Source: Terriglobia bacterium
Lineage (GTDB): Bacteria > Acidobacteriota > Terriglobia > Terriglobales > Acidobacteriaceae
NCBI GenBank assembly: GCA_020073385.1
Contig: JAIQFH010000034.1
Span: 16,406-80,405 of the forward strand
Direction of reading: 5' to 3'
Length of the DNA stretch: 64,000 bases
A program made the translations under genes and the position numbers. Positions 16,925-25,176 of this stretch are shown here, piece by piece (the stretch's first letter is position 1; every line of letters starts with the position of its first letter). The notes beneath the pieces were generated by a model. The model saw only the letters and a program-made list of their open reading frames with translations, had not been told where the DNA came from and did not search any database.

Positions 16925-17383
16925 TCACTTTCCCGCTAATTCTTTCTTCACCAGCTCACTAACCGTCTTCCCATCCACGCGCATGCCTGACGCTGCGAAC
17001 TTCGCCATGGCGTTCTTCATCACGGTGCCCATGTCTTTCATGGTGGGAGCACCCATCTCGGCGATTGTGGCTTTGACTCCGGCGGCGATGTCGGCCTCGC
17101 TGGCGGCTTTCGGCAGGTAGCCCTCGATCACGATGATTTCGGCGGCTTCTTTGTCGGCCATCTCCTGGCGTCCGCCTTTAGTGAATTGCTCGATCGACTC
17201 TTTGCGCTGCTTGATGAGCGTGGCCAAGACCGCCTGGGACTCCTTGTCGTCGAGCGGTGACATCTTTTCGACGGTCTTCAGTTGAAGCGCGCTCTTGACC
17301 ATACGAAGAGTGGAGAGACGCGCTTCCTCTTTCGCCTTCATGGCGGTGACAATGTCTTTTTGAATCTGATCGACTAGGGGCAT
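16925..17383 (-). CDS. GatB/YqeY domain-containing protein
   Basis: 152 aa from the ATG at 17383 (MPLVDQIQKDIVTAMKAKEEARLSTLRMVKSALQ), the usual YqeY start. It is all-helical and has the family segments QAVLATLIKQRKESIEQFTKGGR, ADKEAAEIIVIEGYLPKAASE and the C-terminal VDGKTVSELVKKELAGK. The domain resembles the tRNA-binding tail of GatB, and YqeY proteins may act in tRNA-dependent amidation, but this is not proven. Translation could in principle begin 16 codons earlier, but those residues are not conserved-looking. Confidence 0.93.
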   Translation of the reverse strand: MPLVDQIQKDIVTAMKAKEEARLSTLRMVKSALQLKTVEKMSPLDDKESQAVLATLIKQRKESIEQFTKGGRQEMADKEAAEIIVIEGYLPKAASEADIAAGVKATIAEMGAPTMKDMGTVMKNAMAKFAASGMRVDGKTVSELVKKELAGK

Positions 17384-17539
17384 GGGGGAATTATAGATTG
17401 TGAACGTGAGAGACAAAACAGCTGAAAACATTCCGGCGCTTGAAAAAAGCTGGTTGATTGGTCTGAGCGGCCTTTTCCTGCGATTTTCATCGGAACAAAG
17501 CTCGAGTCTGATGCATCACATGGGCATGGAGGAATCATC

Positions 17540-17842
17540 ATGAGCAAACTCGCAATTTGGGCGCAACTCGAGGCCAAGCCTGGCAAAGAGAAGGAACTTG
17601 AGGAATTCCTGAAGTCGGCGCAACCGTTGGCGGAGCGGGAGCCTGGGACCGTAACGTGGTACGCCATCAAAATGGGTCCGGGGAAGTACGGCATTTTCGA
17701 CACATTCGCCGACGAGAACGGGCGCAATGCCCACTTGAACGGGGAGATTGCCAAGGCGCTCTTTGCCAAGGCGAATGAACTGCTCGCTCAGCCACCAAGG
17801 ATTGATAAGCCAGAGATACTTGCCTCGAAACCAGCCCGCTAA
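17540..17842 (+). CDS. Antibiotic biosynthesis monooxygenase (ABM)-fold protein
   Basis: 100 aa, a single dimeric alpha/beta-barrel ABM domain: LAIWAQLEAKPGKEKELEEFLKSAQPLAEREPGTVTWYAIKM and FDTFADENGRNAHLNGEIAKAL. Small ABM proteins include quinol monooxygenases and stress-related enzymes; no cofactor residues allow a closer call. A clear GGAGGAATCATC ribosome site precedes the ATG. It is monocistronic between YqeY (divergent) and the aminotransferase gene. Confidence 0.85.
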   Translation: MSKLAIWAQLEAKPGKEKELEEFLKSAQPLAEREPGTVTWYAIKMGPGKYGIFDTFADENGRNAHLNGEIAKALFAKANELLAQPPRIDKPEILASKPAR

Positions 17843-18022
17843 GCAACTGGATTTCGGAATCGTCGCAGACTGCGGCAGGGCGCAGTGTCCCAGTGCGTAT
17901 CGCGTGACCAAGATCACTGCATAAAAGCGTAGTTTGCGCTACAGGTCTTGTCGCGCAGACGTGCTCTGCGCCGGGCCTTCCTATAAACTAAGTAACTATT
18001 CCTACACCCAAGGACTCCGCTT

Positions 18023-19210
18023 ATGTTGCATAAGAATCGTCTTTTTACTCCCGGGCCGACGCCGCTGTTGCCGGCGGCGCAGACGGCCATGGCTTCATTT
18101 ACGGCGCATCATCGCACGGCGGATTTTAAGGCGCTGTTTCAGCGTGTGCTCGCTGACATGAAAGAATTCATCGGCACCAAGAACGACGTCCTGGTTCTGG
18201 CCTGTTCCGGCACCGGTGTGATGGAGGCTTCCGTTTCGAATCTCACCTCGCCGGGCGACAAGGTGCTGGTATTGACCGCGGGCAAGTTCGGCGAGCGTTG
18301 GACGGGGTTGGCAAAGGCTTTTGGCTGCAACGTCGACGTGCTGAGCGTTCCGTATGGAGAGACGTTTTCGCTGGAAGACATCCGCGCCCGCGTGACGCCG
18401 AATGTGCGGGCTGTGTTCGTGCAGGCGACGGAGAGTTCGACCGGAGCACGCCATGATGTGCAAGGGATCGCGAAAATTGTGCGGGCTCAAGGGGACGACA
18501 CACTTCTGGTCGTAGATGCCATCACGGGACTGGGCACGACGCATCTCGATGTCGATGACTGGGGCGTGGACGTGATCATCGGCGGATCGCAGAAAGCATT
18601 GATGATGCCTCCGGGCCTGGCGTACTGCGCGGTCAGCGAGCGCGCGTGGAAGCGGATGGATGCAACGACTTCTCCGCGCTTTTATTTTGACATGCGCAAG
18701 GAGCGGAAGTCGGCGGCAAAGGGAGAGACAGCTTATACGCCGGCGACATCGTTGTTTGCGGCGTTGGGAGCGGCACTTGAATTCGTGCGCGGCATGGGCA
18801 AGGGCGATCTCGCCAAAGGACGGGAGGAACTGGTCAACAACGCAGAGCTATGCGCGGAGATGACACGCGCGGGAGCGAAGGCACTCGGGTTGAAGCTTTA
18901 TGCCTCGACGCCGGCCGCCGCGCTCACAGCGATCTCCGCGCCTGATGGACTGGATTCGGGGAAGATTGTGAAAGAGTTCCGCGAATCATTCGACGCGGTG
19001 GTGGCGAACGGACAGGGTGAGATGAAAGGCAAACTGTTCCGGATCGCGCACATCGGGTACTACGACTATCTCGACACAATCGGCATTCTCGGCGCGCTGG
19101 AGCATGTGCTGGCCCGGGTCACCGACAAGAGCGTCGAATATGGCGTATCCGTGCGGGCGGCTCAGCAGGTGTACGCCCGCAGTCACGAAGTGGCGCTGGC
19201 GGCCCGGTAA
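18023..19210 (+). CDS. Class V PLP aminotransferase, alanine/serine-glyoxylate type
   Basis: 395 aa. The start MLHKNRLFTPGPTPLLPAA is the canonical PGPT motif of serine-pyruvate/alanine-glyoxylate aminotransferases. Further motifs are CSGTGVMEASVSN (PLP phosphate), VDAITGLGT (Asp stacking the pyridine N) and the Schiff-base lysine K191 in IIGGSQKALMMPPGLA. The neighbouring serA on the same strand suggests a role in serine metabolism. Some bacterial enzymes of this type replace SerC as phosphoserine aminotransferase, which is plausible here but not shown. The C-terminal 60 residues are typical of the family. Confidence 0.9.
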   Translation: MLHKNRLFTPGPTPLLPAAQTAMASFTAHHRTADFKALFQRVLADMKEFIGTKNDVLVLACSGTGVMEASVSNLTSPGDKVLVLTAGKFGERWTGLAKAFGCNVDVLSVPYGETFSLEDIRARVTPNVRAVFVQATESSTGARHDVQGIAKIVRAQGDDTLLVVDAITGLGTTHLDVDDWGVDVIIGGSQKALMMPPGLAYCAVSERAWKRMDATTSPRFYFDMRKERKSAAKGETAYTPATSLFAALGAALEFVRGMGKGDLAKGREELVNNAELCAEMTRAGAKALGLKLYASTPAAALTAISAPDGLDSGKIVKEFRESFDAVVANGQGEMKGKLFRIAHIGYYDYLDTIGILGALEHVLARVTDKSVEYGVSVRAAQQVYARSHEVALAAR

Positions 19211-19244
19211 AACGATGGTATCCAGGCCGTAGCTGAAACCGGGC

Positions 19245-19634
19245 TTAGTTGATCGCGAAGGGCATCGCGGCAGAGGTTTGCGCGGGTGTTCCGCCACCGT
19301 AAATGCCGCCACTGCTTGTCGCCGGGTTGGTGACGGTGATCTGGACGGTTGTGGCAGTCGCGACTGCCGACGCCGGGACTGAGATCGTGAGCTGTCCGGC
19401 AGTGACGTAGGTGGTCGTCTGAGCAACGGAATTCCAGTTCACGGTGGCCTTCGACGCGAAGTTGCTGCCGTTCACGGTGAGCATGAATGTCGGGTCGCCA
19501 GCGTGCGCGCTTGTGGGATTCAGTGTCGCGATTGCGGGCATGCTTCCGGCACCTGAGCCAGAGGGCTTGGAGTAGCCGCAGGCAAGAGTTACGGCAATCA
19601 ATGTCCCTAGCAAAATCGTGTTGACCGTTTTCAT
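19245..19634 (-). CDS. Exported IPT/TIG-like single-domain protein, probable lipoprotein
   Basis: 129 aa from the ATG at 19634 (MKTVNTILLGTLIAVTLACGYSKPSG). The hydrophobic segment ends LAC, a weak lipobox, so the protein is probably lipid-anchored. Residues 35-110 (ATLNPTSAHAGDPTFMLTVNGSNFASKATVNWN and LTISVPASAVATATTVQITVTNP) form one IPT/TIG immunoglobulin-like domain with the P-x-S-x-x-x-G and V-x-G-x-x-F hallmarks. Such domains are abundant in acidobacterial surface proteins. It is a single gene wedged antisense between the aminotransferase and serA, and its function is unknown. Confidence 0.8.
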   Translation of the reverse strand: MKTVNTILLGTLIAVTLACGYSKPSGSGAGSMPAIATLNPTSAHAGDPTFMLTVNGSNFASKATVNWNSVAQTTTYVTAGQLTISVPASAVATATTVQITVTNPATSSGGIYGGGTPAQTSAAMPFAIN

Positions 19635-19780
19635 AGTGTTCTCCGAGGGGCGGAGGCCCATTGGGACGGAGTTTAGAAAACGAGCGTGGCGGGATTGTCA
19701 GCAGCGTGTCATTTTCCCGTCAATGTTATGTCAGTCGCATTTTCTCCAACAGCCTCATATACATACAAAGGAACGCACTC

Positions 19781-21382
19781 ATGAAAATCATTGTGGCGGA
19801 GAAGATCTCGTCCTCAGCCGTGGCGCAGTTGCAGGAGCCGGGGTGGACGGTGCTCACTGCAGATCAATTGGACGGGAAGCTCGCTGAACATCTCGAATCT
19901 GCCGACGCTCTGATCGTGCGCTCCGCTGTGCAGGCCGATGCCAAGCTGCTGGCGCATGCGAACAAGCTGCGGGTGATCGGACGGGCTGGCGTTGGCGTGG
20001 ACAATATCGATCTGGAAGCGGCCACGCACAAGGGCATCGCGGTGATGAATACGCCAGGGGCCAATGCAGTAGCGGTCGCGGAGCAGACGATTGGGATGAT
20101 GTTGGCCATGGCTCGTCACCTCTGCCGCGCGGATGCACTGATGCACGCCGGCAAATGGGAGAAGAAATCTCTACAGGGAACCGAGTTGCGCGGGAAGACT
20201 CTGGGAGTGGTCGGGCTGGGGCGCATCGGGATGGAAGTGGCGCGGCGGGCGCGCGCGTTTGGGATGGAGTTGATCGGGCACGATCCCTTCGTTTCCGTGT
20301 CGGTGGCGAAGGAGCAGGGGATCCGGCTGGCGGAACTCGATGAAGTCTACGCGGCGGCAGACTACATTACACTGCACGTCGGATTGACACCGCAGACGAA
20401 TGGGATGATCAACCAAACTTCGATTGCAAAGATGAAGAAGGGTGTCCGGCTGGTGAACTGTGCGCGCGGGGAATTGGTGAATGAGGCTGATCTGGCGGCC
20501 GCGCTGAAGGATGGGCGCGTCGGGGCGGCGGCGATCGATGTGTTTGTCGAGGAGCCTCCAAAAAACTCGCCTTTGCTGGCGCTGGACAATGTCATTCTGA
20601 CGCCGCACATCGGCGGGTCGACCCACGAAGCGCAAGAAGCGGTTGGCGTGCAGATTGCGCGGCAGGTGAAGGAATATCTGAAGCACGGCGTGATCCAGAA
20701 CGCGGTGAATGTGCCTTCCGTGTCGGCCGAGGAATATGCGGTGATGCAGCCGTACATCATTTTGGCCGAGCGGATGGGAGCATTCCTGGCGCAGGTTTCC
20801 GAAGGGTCGCTGGAAGAGATTTCGATTCGTTACAGCGGGCATATCGCCGACTGGAAGACGGAGTTGATCCGCAACGGGGCGATCAAAGGGATCCTGAACC
20901 AGGCGCTCGAGGAGAAGGCCAATCTGGTGAATGCCGCGACCATTGCGGACGAGCGCGGGTTGCGCGTATTGGAGTCGCACAAGGCCAAGGCCTCAACAGG
21001 CGGCGCCGGCAGCGTGCTCTCGATTTTTCTGAAAACCTCAACCGAAGAGCACATGGTCAAGGGCGCGGTGCTGCATGGAGCGGCTCCGCGGCTGCTGCAT
21101 GTGGATGGCATTGACGTGGAGGCGCCGCTGGAGCGCAATCTGATTTATATGCGCAACCGCGATGTGCCGGGCGTCATCGGGAAAGTAGGGACGATTCTGG
21201 GCGAAGAATCGATTAACATTGCAGACTTCTCGCTGGGGCGGCGCAGCGGAGAGCAGACTTCCGATCAGCCGCGGGAAGCGATTGCAGTCGTACACGTGGA
21301 TGGCGCGGTGCCGGATGTTGTGTTGACACGGCTGCGCGGGATTCCGGCGGTGCAGAGGGCGAAGGGCGTGAGGCTTTTCTAA
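19781..21382 (+). CDS. serA: D-3-phosphoglycerate dehydrogenase
   Basis: 533 aa from the ATG at 19781 (MKIIVAEKISSSAVAQLQEPG). The Rossmann motif is VVGLGRIGMEVARRARAFG. The catalytic Arg is in NCARGELVNE, Glu in VFVEEPP and His in LTPHIGGST. The length and layout (catalytic domain, intervening ASB domain about 320-450, C-terminal ACT domain NRDVPGVIGKVGTILGEESINIADFSLGR) are those of the long, type I PGDH. It catalyses the first step of serine synthesis and is normally inhibited by L-serine through the ACT domain. The class V aminotransferase upstream may supply the next step. Confidence 0.96.
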   Translation: MKIIVAEKISSSAVAQLQEPGWTVLTADQLDGKLAEHLESADALIVRSAVQADAKLLAHANKLRVIGRAGVGVDNIDLEAATHKGIAVMNTPGANAVAVAEQTIGMMLAMARHLCRADALMHAGKWEKKSLQGTELRGKTLGVVGLGRIGMEVARRARAFGMELIGHDPFVSVSVAKEQGIRLAELDEVYAAADYITLHVGLTPQTNGMINQTSIAKMKKGVRLVNCARGELVNEADLAAALKDGRVGAAAIDVFVEEPPKNSPLLALDNVILTPHIGGSTHEAQEAVGVQIARQVKEYLKHGVIQNAVNVPSVSAEEYAVMQPYIILAERMGAFLAQVSEGSLEEISIRYSGHIADWKTELIRNGAIKGILNQALEEKANLVNAATIADERGLRVLESHKAKASTGGAGSVLSIFLKTSTEEHMVKGAVLHGAAPRLLHVDGIDVEAPLERNLIYMRNRDVPGVIGKVGTILGEESINIADFSLGRRSGEQTSDQPREAIAVVHVDGAVPDVVLTRLRGIPAVQRAKGVRLF

Positions 21383-21385
21383 AGC

Positions 21386-21503
21386 GATTTCAGATTGTAG
21401 ATTTCAGATTGAACCGCATCCTTGAGCGCCTGGCGCTCCCAATGTGCATTGCGGCCGCCGGCATTTTCCAAAATCTGCACTCTGAAATCTACAATCTGCA
21501 ATC
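21386..21503. repeat. Dispersed repeat, family F, two-armed
   Basis: GATTTCAGATTGTAGATTTC on the left and CTGAAATCTACAATCTGCAA on the right form an inverted repeat enclosing about 80 bp, at the convergent serA/site-2-protease junction. The right arm runs up to the stop codon of the protease gene. Confidence 0.88.
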
Positions 21504-22628
21504 TCAGGATTCCGATTCGTCTCGTCTTAGCTTGCGGCTTTCGGCAAGCAGTGACATCGAGTGCATCAGATTCTGCAGGGTGACGATGCCCACCAGGCGT
21601 TGGTCTTCCACCACGGGAATAATGCTTGAATTACGCGCTGTAAGCTTGCGGAACGCCGTCCCAAGGGAGTCCTGGCGGACGGAAACCTCGAAGATCTTGC
21701 TCATTACGGCCTGGACGTAGCCGTTGCCTTCAGCTCGTAGCGCATCGAGAATTCGTTGACGCGAGATCACTCCCACCATATCGCTGCCGCGCACCACGGG
21801 AAAATCGTCCTGTAAGGAATGGACCGCCTTCTCCAGCGCATCTTCCAACGTATCGGCCGGTGAAAGAGTGGCGAAGTCAGTGAGCATCACCTCTTCGAGC
21901 CGGACGTTATCGAGTACGGACTGGAACACCAGCGCGCGTTCCTCAAGTTGCGCTGCCGAGAAGATAATCACGCCCACCATCGTGAGCCAGGGATCGGTGA
22001 ACAGGCCGGCGAAGATGAGGACCATGGACATGGCGGTGCTGATGGTGACTGCGCGGCGCGTGGCGGCAGAAACATCCATCGTGCGCGCGAAGTAGACGCG
22101 CACCAGGCGCCCGCCATCGAGTGGGTAAGCGGGCAGAAGATTCACAAACGCCAAATAGATGTTCGCCCAAACGATGCTGCGGGGCAGGTTCGTCCCTTGC
22201 AGGAAAGGCCACTTCCATAACTCGATCCCGCTGTTGGTGGCAGTGATGACGGCGGCCGCGAGACTCGCGAGAGCCAGATTCACCAGGGGTCCGATGAGCG
22301 CAATCCGAACTTCGCGCTTCCACATCAGAGCGGTGGGCTGCTTCTCGACGCGCGATTCGTCATACAGAGCGACACCGGTAAGCGGCAGAAGAATGACAGC
22401 TTTGGGAACCAGTCCGAAGCGGCGCGCAGCCAGCATGTGTCCGAACTCGTGGGCGGCGACGCAAGCGAGGATGATACCGACTAATGCCAGGTCGCGAGCT
22501 CCATTCGCGTTCTGCTGCCGGGTCGCGTAGTCGGTCCAGTAAATGAAGACGGGCAGGATCAGAAACGTGAGGTGGATGCGGACGTCCACCCCGAAGATAC
22601 GCCCCACAGAAATGGACCAGCTTCGCAT
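21504..22628 (-). CDS. Site-2 protease (M50 family) with tandem CBS domains
   Basis: 374 aa from the ATG at 22628 (MRSWSISVGRIFGVDVRIHLTF). It is an intramembrane metalloprotease with the zinc motif H60-E61-F-G-H64 in CVAAHEFGHMLAARR and the third ligand D171 in AYPLDGGRLVR. About six hydrophobic segments cover residues 18-240. Residues 245-365 form a CBS pair (FATLSPADTLEDALEKAVHSLQDDFPVVR and AFRKLTARNSSIIPVVEDQRLVGIVT), the layout of SpoIVFB-like archaeal/bacterial S2P-CBS proteins in which nucleotide binding regulates cleavage. The substrate is unknown. An upstream extension of 34 codons is possible but not conserved-looking. Confidence 0.92.
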   Translation of the reverse strand: MRSWSISVGRIFGVDVRIHLTFLILPVFIYWTDYATRQQNANGARDLALVGIILACVAAHEFGHMLAARRFGLVPKAVILLPLTGVALYDESRVEKQPTALMWKREVRIALIGPLVNLALASLAAAVITATNSGIELWKWPFLQGTNLPRSIVWANIYLAFVNLLPAYPLDGGRLVRVYFARTMDVSAATRRAVTISTAMSMVLIFAGLFTDPWLTMVGVIIFSAAQLEERALVFQSVLDNVRLEEVMLTDFATLSPADTLEDALEKAVHSLQDDFPVVRGSDMVGVISRQRILDALRAEGNGYVQAVMSKIFEVSVRQDSLGTAFRKLTARNSSIIPVVEDQRLVGIVTLQNLMHSMSLLAESRKLRRDESES

Positions 22629-22693
22629 AGGCCTCGCTACTTTTATTTTACATGCTTGGATATAGTGACTGCGGCACCCAAAAGTGCAGAGCC

Positions 22694-23281
22694 ATGCGGG
22701 TAATTGCAGGAAAATACCGGAGCCGGCCACTGCGGTCCCTGCGCGGCATGGACATACGTCCGACTTCAGATCGCATGCGGGAAACTCTGTTCAATGTGCT
22801 GACCGCGGGGAATCCCGAGGCGCTGGTGGGAAGCGTGTGGCTGGATCTTTTTGCCGGAACCGGCGCGGTCGGCATCGAGGCGCTGAGCCGTGGTGCCAAA
22901 GAAGTACACTTCGTGGAGAGCTCGGGTGCAGCAACCGAGGCGATCCGCAAGAATCTTCACAGCCTGGGAATCACTGCGGGTTTTGAGGTTGTGCAGCAAG
23001 AATTGCCGCAGGCTTTCTGGCGCATGGAACGGGATCGGGTAGCGGCGGATGTGGTGTTTATCGACCCGCCATATCGGATGAAGGACGCTTATACACGAAC
23101 GCTGGGAGCATTGGCGGAATCGTCGCTTATCTGGGCGATGTCGGTGGTGATTGCCGAGCACGAGCAGAAGTTCGATCCTGGGCAGGAGTTTGGGTCTCTA
23201 CGCAGATTCCGGCGTCTCGTGCAAGGAAGCACAGCGCTCAGCTTCTATCGGTTGGGAAGCAGCGGAGACGTGAGAGTGTGA
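22694..23281 (+). CDS. rsmD: 16S rRNA (guanine(966)-N(2))-methyltransferase RsmD
   Basis: 195 aa from the ATG at 22694 (MRVIAGKYRSRPLRSLRGMDIRPTSDRMRETLFNVL), the standard RsmD N-terminus. Motif I is VWLDLFAGTGAVGIEALSRGA and motif IV is VVFIDPPYRM (DPPY of N2-guanine methyltransferases). It methylates G966 of 16S rRNA in the small subunit. It lies divergent from the site-2 protease with a 65-bp gap. At the C-terminus the family D repeat follows within 10 bp. Confidence 0.95.
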   Translation: MRVIAGKYRSRPLRSLRGMDIRPTSDRMRETLFNVLTAGNPEALVGSVWLDLFAGTGAVGIEALSRGAKEVHFVESSGAATEAIRKNLHSLGITAGFEVVQQELPQAFWRMERDRVAADVVFIDPPYRMKDAYTRTLGALAESSLIWAMSVVIAEHEQKFDPGQEFGSLRRFRRLVQGSTALSFYRLGSSGDVRV

Positions 23282-23290
23282 ACTGATTCC

Positions 23291-23336
23291 GCGGGGCTTC
23301 GCCCCACGCGGGACAGCCGAGAAGGCTGTCTCTACA
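23291..23336. repeat. Dispersed repeat, family D, supplying a stop codon
   Basis: GCGGGGCTTCGCCCCACGCG followed by GGGACAGCCGAGAAGGCTGTCTCTACA. Read on the minus strand the last bases are TGTAGAGACAGCC, and this TAG is the stop codon of the 183-aa gene. Confidence 0.8.
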
Positions 23337-23883
23337 TGATCAGCTCGTTTGTTCGGCGAACGATGGGATGCTGCATCTCCTGGAGTTCGTTCTTCACCAT
23401 ATTCAGGCCGGCCACGCATCCTTCGAAATTCTGCGAGAGGTTGGCAAAAAGCGGCGCGACCTTGGCGTATTCGAAGTGTTCGAACTTGGAGACGATGTAG
23501 TAGCTCTCTTTGCCGGCCTTCATCCAATCGACAAAATTCTCGAGGCGCTGGCGGCGAAGCCGGAAATGATTGATGCTCTCCGGGAACATTCCGGCGAAAA
23601 ATAGCGTGTAGTCGCCGATGTGCTTGCGCACCTGGCGCTCGCGGTCAAATGAAGGAGCCGGGCCGTAGACCGGATCGGATTCGAGCAGCATCTCGCCGAC
23701 GTCGCTGAGAGGACGATTGAACGCATTGTGAATCTTGAACAGTTGCTCGGCGTCACAGAACTCTGCCAGCAGATGAGAGACGTATGCCACAACCTGCGGA
23801 TCGCGGATGCCGATCTCCTCGGCGTAATGACGTCCCACTAAATCCTGAAACAACTCCTGCAACGGATGCGATTCCGATATCAT
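23332..23883 (-). CDS. Conserved-looking hypothetical protein, helical, 183 aa
   Basis: 183 aa starting MISESHPLQELFQDLVGRHYAEEIGIRDPQVVAYVSHLL. Predominantly helical, with no signal peptide or membrane segment. Notable segments are YGPAPSFDRERQVRKHIGDYTLFFAGMFPESI and KAGKESYYIVSKFEHFEYAKVAPLFANLSQNFEGCV. I recognise no named domain. The even composition and absence of low complexity support a real gene. Its last codon (ATG) and stop (TAG) abut or lie in the family D repeat, so the C-terminus may have been trimmed or extended by repeat insertion. Confidence 0.8.
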   Translation of the reverse strand: MISESHPLQELFQDLVGRHYAEEIGIRDPQVVAYVSHLLAEFCDAEQLFKIHNAFNRPLSDVGEMLLESDPVYGPAPSFDRERQVRKHIGDYTLFFAGMFPESINHFRLRRQRLENFVDWMKAGKESYYIVSKFEHFEYAKVAPLFANLSQNFEGCVAGLNMVKNELQEMQHPIVRRTNELIM

Positions 23884-24184
23884 CTAGGCCCCCCTGAACT
23901 CCGCTCCAAACGCGGAATTGCAACCACCTTGCGACACTACATAACCCGGTTTGCTGTTCAAGCGCAAGTGACTTTTGTTTATCTGTGCCATCGATTTCTC
24001 TAATGAATTAGAAGCGAGCGCAACTGAATCAAGTTGTGCGTGCGGAACATCAGAAAGAATGCGCGACGCGCATCATTTCGGCGCGAAATCCCCTGTAGTT
24101 TGTTGGCACTTGAAAGCGACGGCTGCCAATCGTCGGCCTAACGTAGGTTCGAAATGTAGAATTGGCGGTCCACGGAGGAAATGC
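23884..24184. other. 301-bp divergent intergenic region, nothing recognised
   Basis: Between the 183-aa gene (minus) and the RidA gene (plus). An in-frame extension of RidA into this region has no conserved-looking sequence. No repeat family or RNA is seen. Confidence 0.45.
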
Positions 24185-24571
24185 ATGGCAAGGCAGAACA
24201 TAGCAAGCGGGGTCAAATGGGAGCCCATTGTTGGTTACTCTCGTGCAGTGAAAGTGGGTTCGACTGTCCATGTCTCGGGCACAACAGCCACCGGTGCTGA
24301 CGGAAAAATCGTCGGCATCGGGGATGTGTATGCGCAGACGGTGCAGACGCTGAAGAACATCGAGAGCGCGCTGGGGAAGGCTGGAGCGGGCATGAAGGAC
24401 GTGGTGCGCACCCGCATCTACGTGGTCAACATTGCGGAGTGGGAGAAGGTCGGGAAGGCGCATGGGGAATTTTTCCGCGATATCCGTCCGGCCACATCGA
24501 TGGTGCAGGTGTCGGCACTCATCTCGCCCGAGATTCTGGTTGAGATCGAAGCGGATGCTTTCGTGGGATAA
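24185..24571 (+). CDS. RidA family protein (Rid/YjgF/UK114)
   Basis: 128 aa from the ATG at 24185 ([36 protein letters not shown]). The typical features are [32 protein letters not shown] with the catalytic Arg of the R-x-R/K-x-Y-V motif, and [27 protein letters not shown] at the end. Rid proteins hydrolyse reactive enamine/imine intermediates from PLP enzymes; this member resembles the Rid subgroups with PATSMVQV rather than archetypal RidA, so deaminase activity is likely but not certain. The GGAGGAAATGC just upstream is a good ribosome site. It converges on the GNAT gene with 3 bp between stops. Confidence 0.9.
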   Translation: MARQNIASGVKWEPIVGYSRAVKVGSTVHVSGTTATGADGKIVGIGDVYAQTVQTLKNIESALGKAGAGMKDVVRTRIYVVNIAEWEKVGKAHGEFFRDIRPATSMVQVSALISPEILVEIEADAFVG

Positions 24572-24574
24572 GCG

Positions 24575-25042
24575 TCATGGCAGCGGCTTCGACATGGTCA
24601 CAAAGTGGCAAGGCAGCTTGGTGGGCAGTTCGGAGGGAAAAGGCTCGGTGCCGGTTTCGACGTAGCCGCGGCGTTTGTAGAAAGCTTGATTATCCTTGCG
24701 CAGATCGATGGTTTTGAGATCCATGAAGCGACATCCGGCTCGGGCGCAACGCAGTTCAGCCTCGCGCATGAGCATGGAGCCGACGCCTGCTTTCTGCCGC
24801 GCCGGGTCGACTGATAGCAAGCCCAGGTACGCTCGTTCACCCCGGAGCTCCAGGTAGACGCAGCCGGCGAGCCCACCTTCGTCATCGGCAACGAGGAACT
24901 CTCCTTTCGCCAACAACGAGTGAACCACTTCAAGATCGACGCGGTCGCGGTCGATAATGAAGCCCTCAGCCTTGCGGAAAGCCGAGTTGATCAAGTCCAT
25001 GAGAACCTCGGCATCCGCATTGCCGGCCATACGTAATTGCAC
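24575..25042 (-). CDS. GNAT family N-acetyltransferase
   Basis: 155 aa from a GTG at 25042 (VQLRMAGNADAEVLMDLINSAFRKAEGF); an ATG four codons later is also possible. The GNAT core includes FLVADDEGGLAGCVYLELRGERAYLGLLSVDPARQKAGVGSMLM, with the R/Q-x-x-G-x-G/A acetyl-CoA pyrophosphate loop (RQKAGVG). The C-terminal FYKRRGYVETGTEPF is the conserved motif B. The substrate is unknown. The 134-bp gap to the divergent amidohydrolase gene must hold both promoters. Confidence 0.88.
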   Translation of the reverse strand: MQLRMAGNADAEVLMDLINSAFRKAEGFIIDRDRVDLEVVHSLLAKGEFLVADDEGGLAGCVYLELRGERAYLGLLSVDPARQKAGVGSMLMREAELRCARAGCRFMDLKTIDLRKDNQAFYKRRGYVETGTEPFPSELPTKLPCHFVTMSKPLP

Positions 25043-25176
25043 AGCATCGACCTCCGGTTGAGATCGCCAGGGCGGTCCAGCACTTCTTGGGGTAGAATCC
25101 CTCCCGCGATTATCAGACGAAATCCGTCGTAAGACCAGGCGGCGACATCGCGCCACGATAACCTGGGGAGGAGCCA

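Noticed and set aside
20171..20980. Long open frame on the minus strand opposite serA (and similar ones opposite the clpB, gltX, DPP-IV and amidohydrolase genes).
   Set aside because: They mirror the codon bias of the real gene, have no domain content or ribosome site, and the forward products are certain.
24185..24571. An earlier RidA start at 23975 giving 70 extra residues.
   Set aside because: The extra sequence is not conserved-looking, while the ATG at 24185 has GGAGGAAATGC directly upstream and begins the Rid fold.
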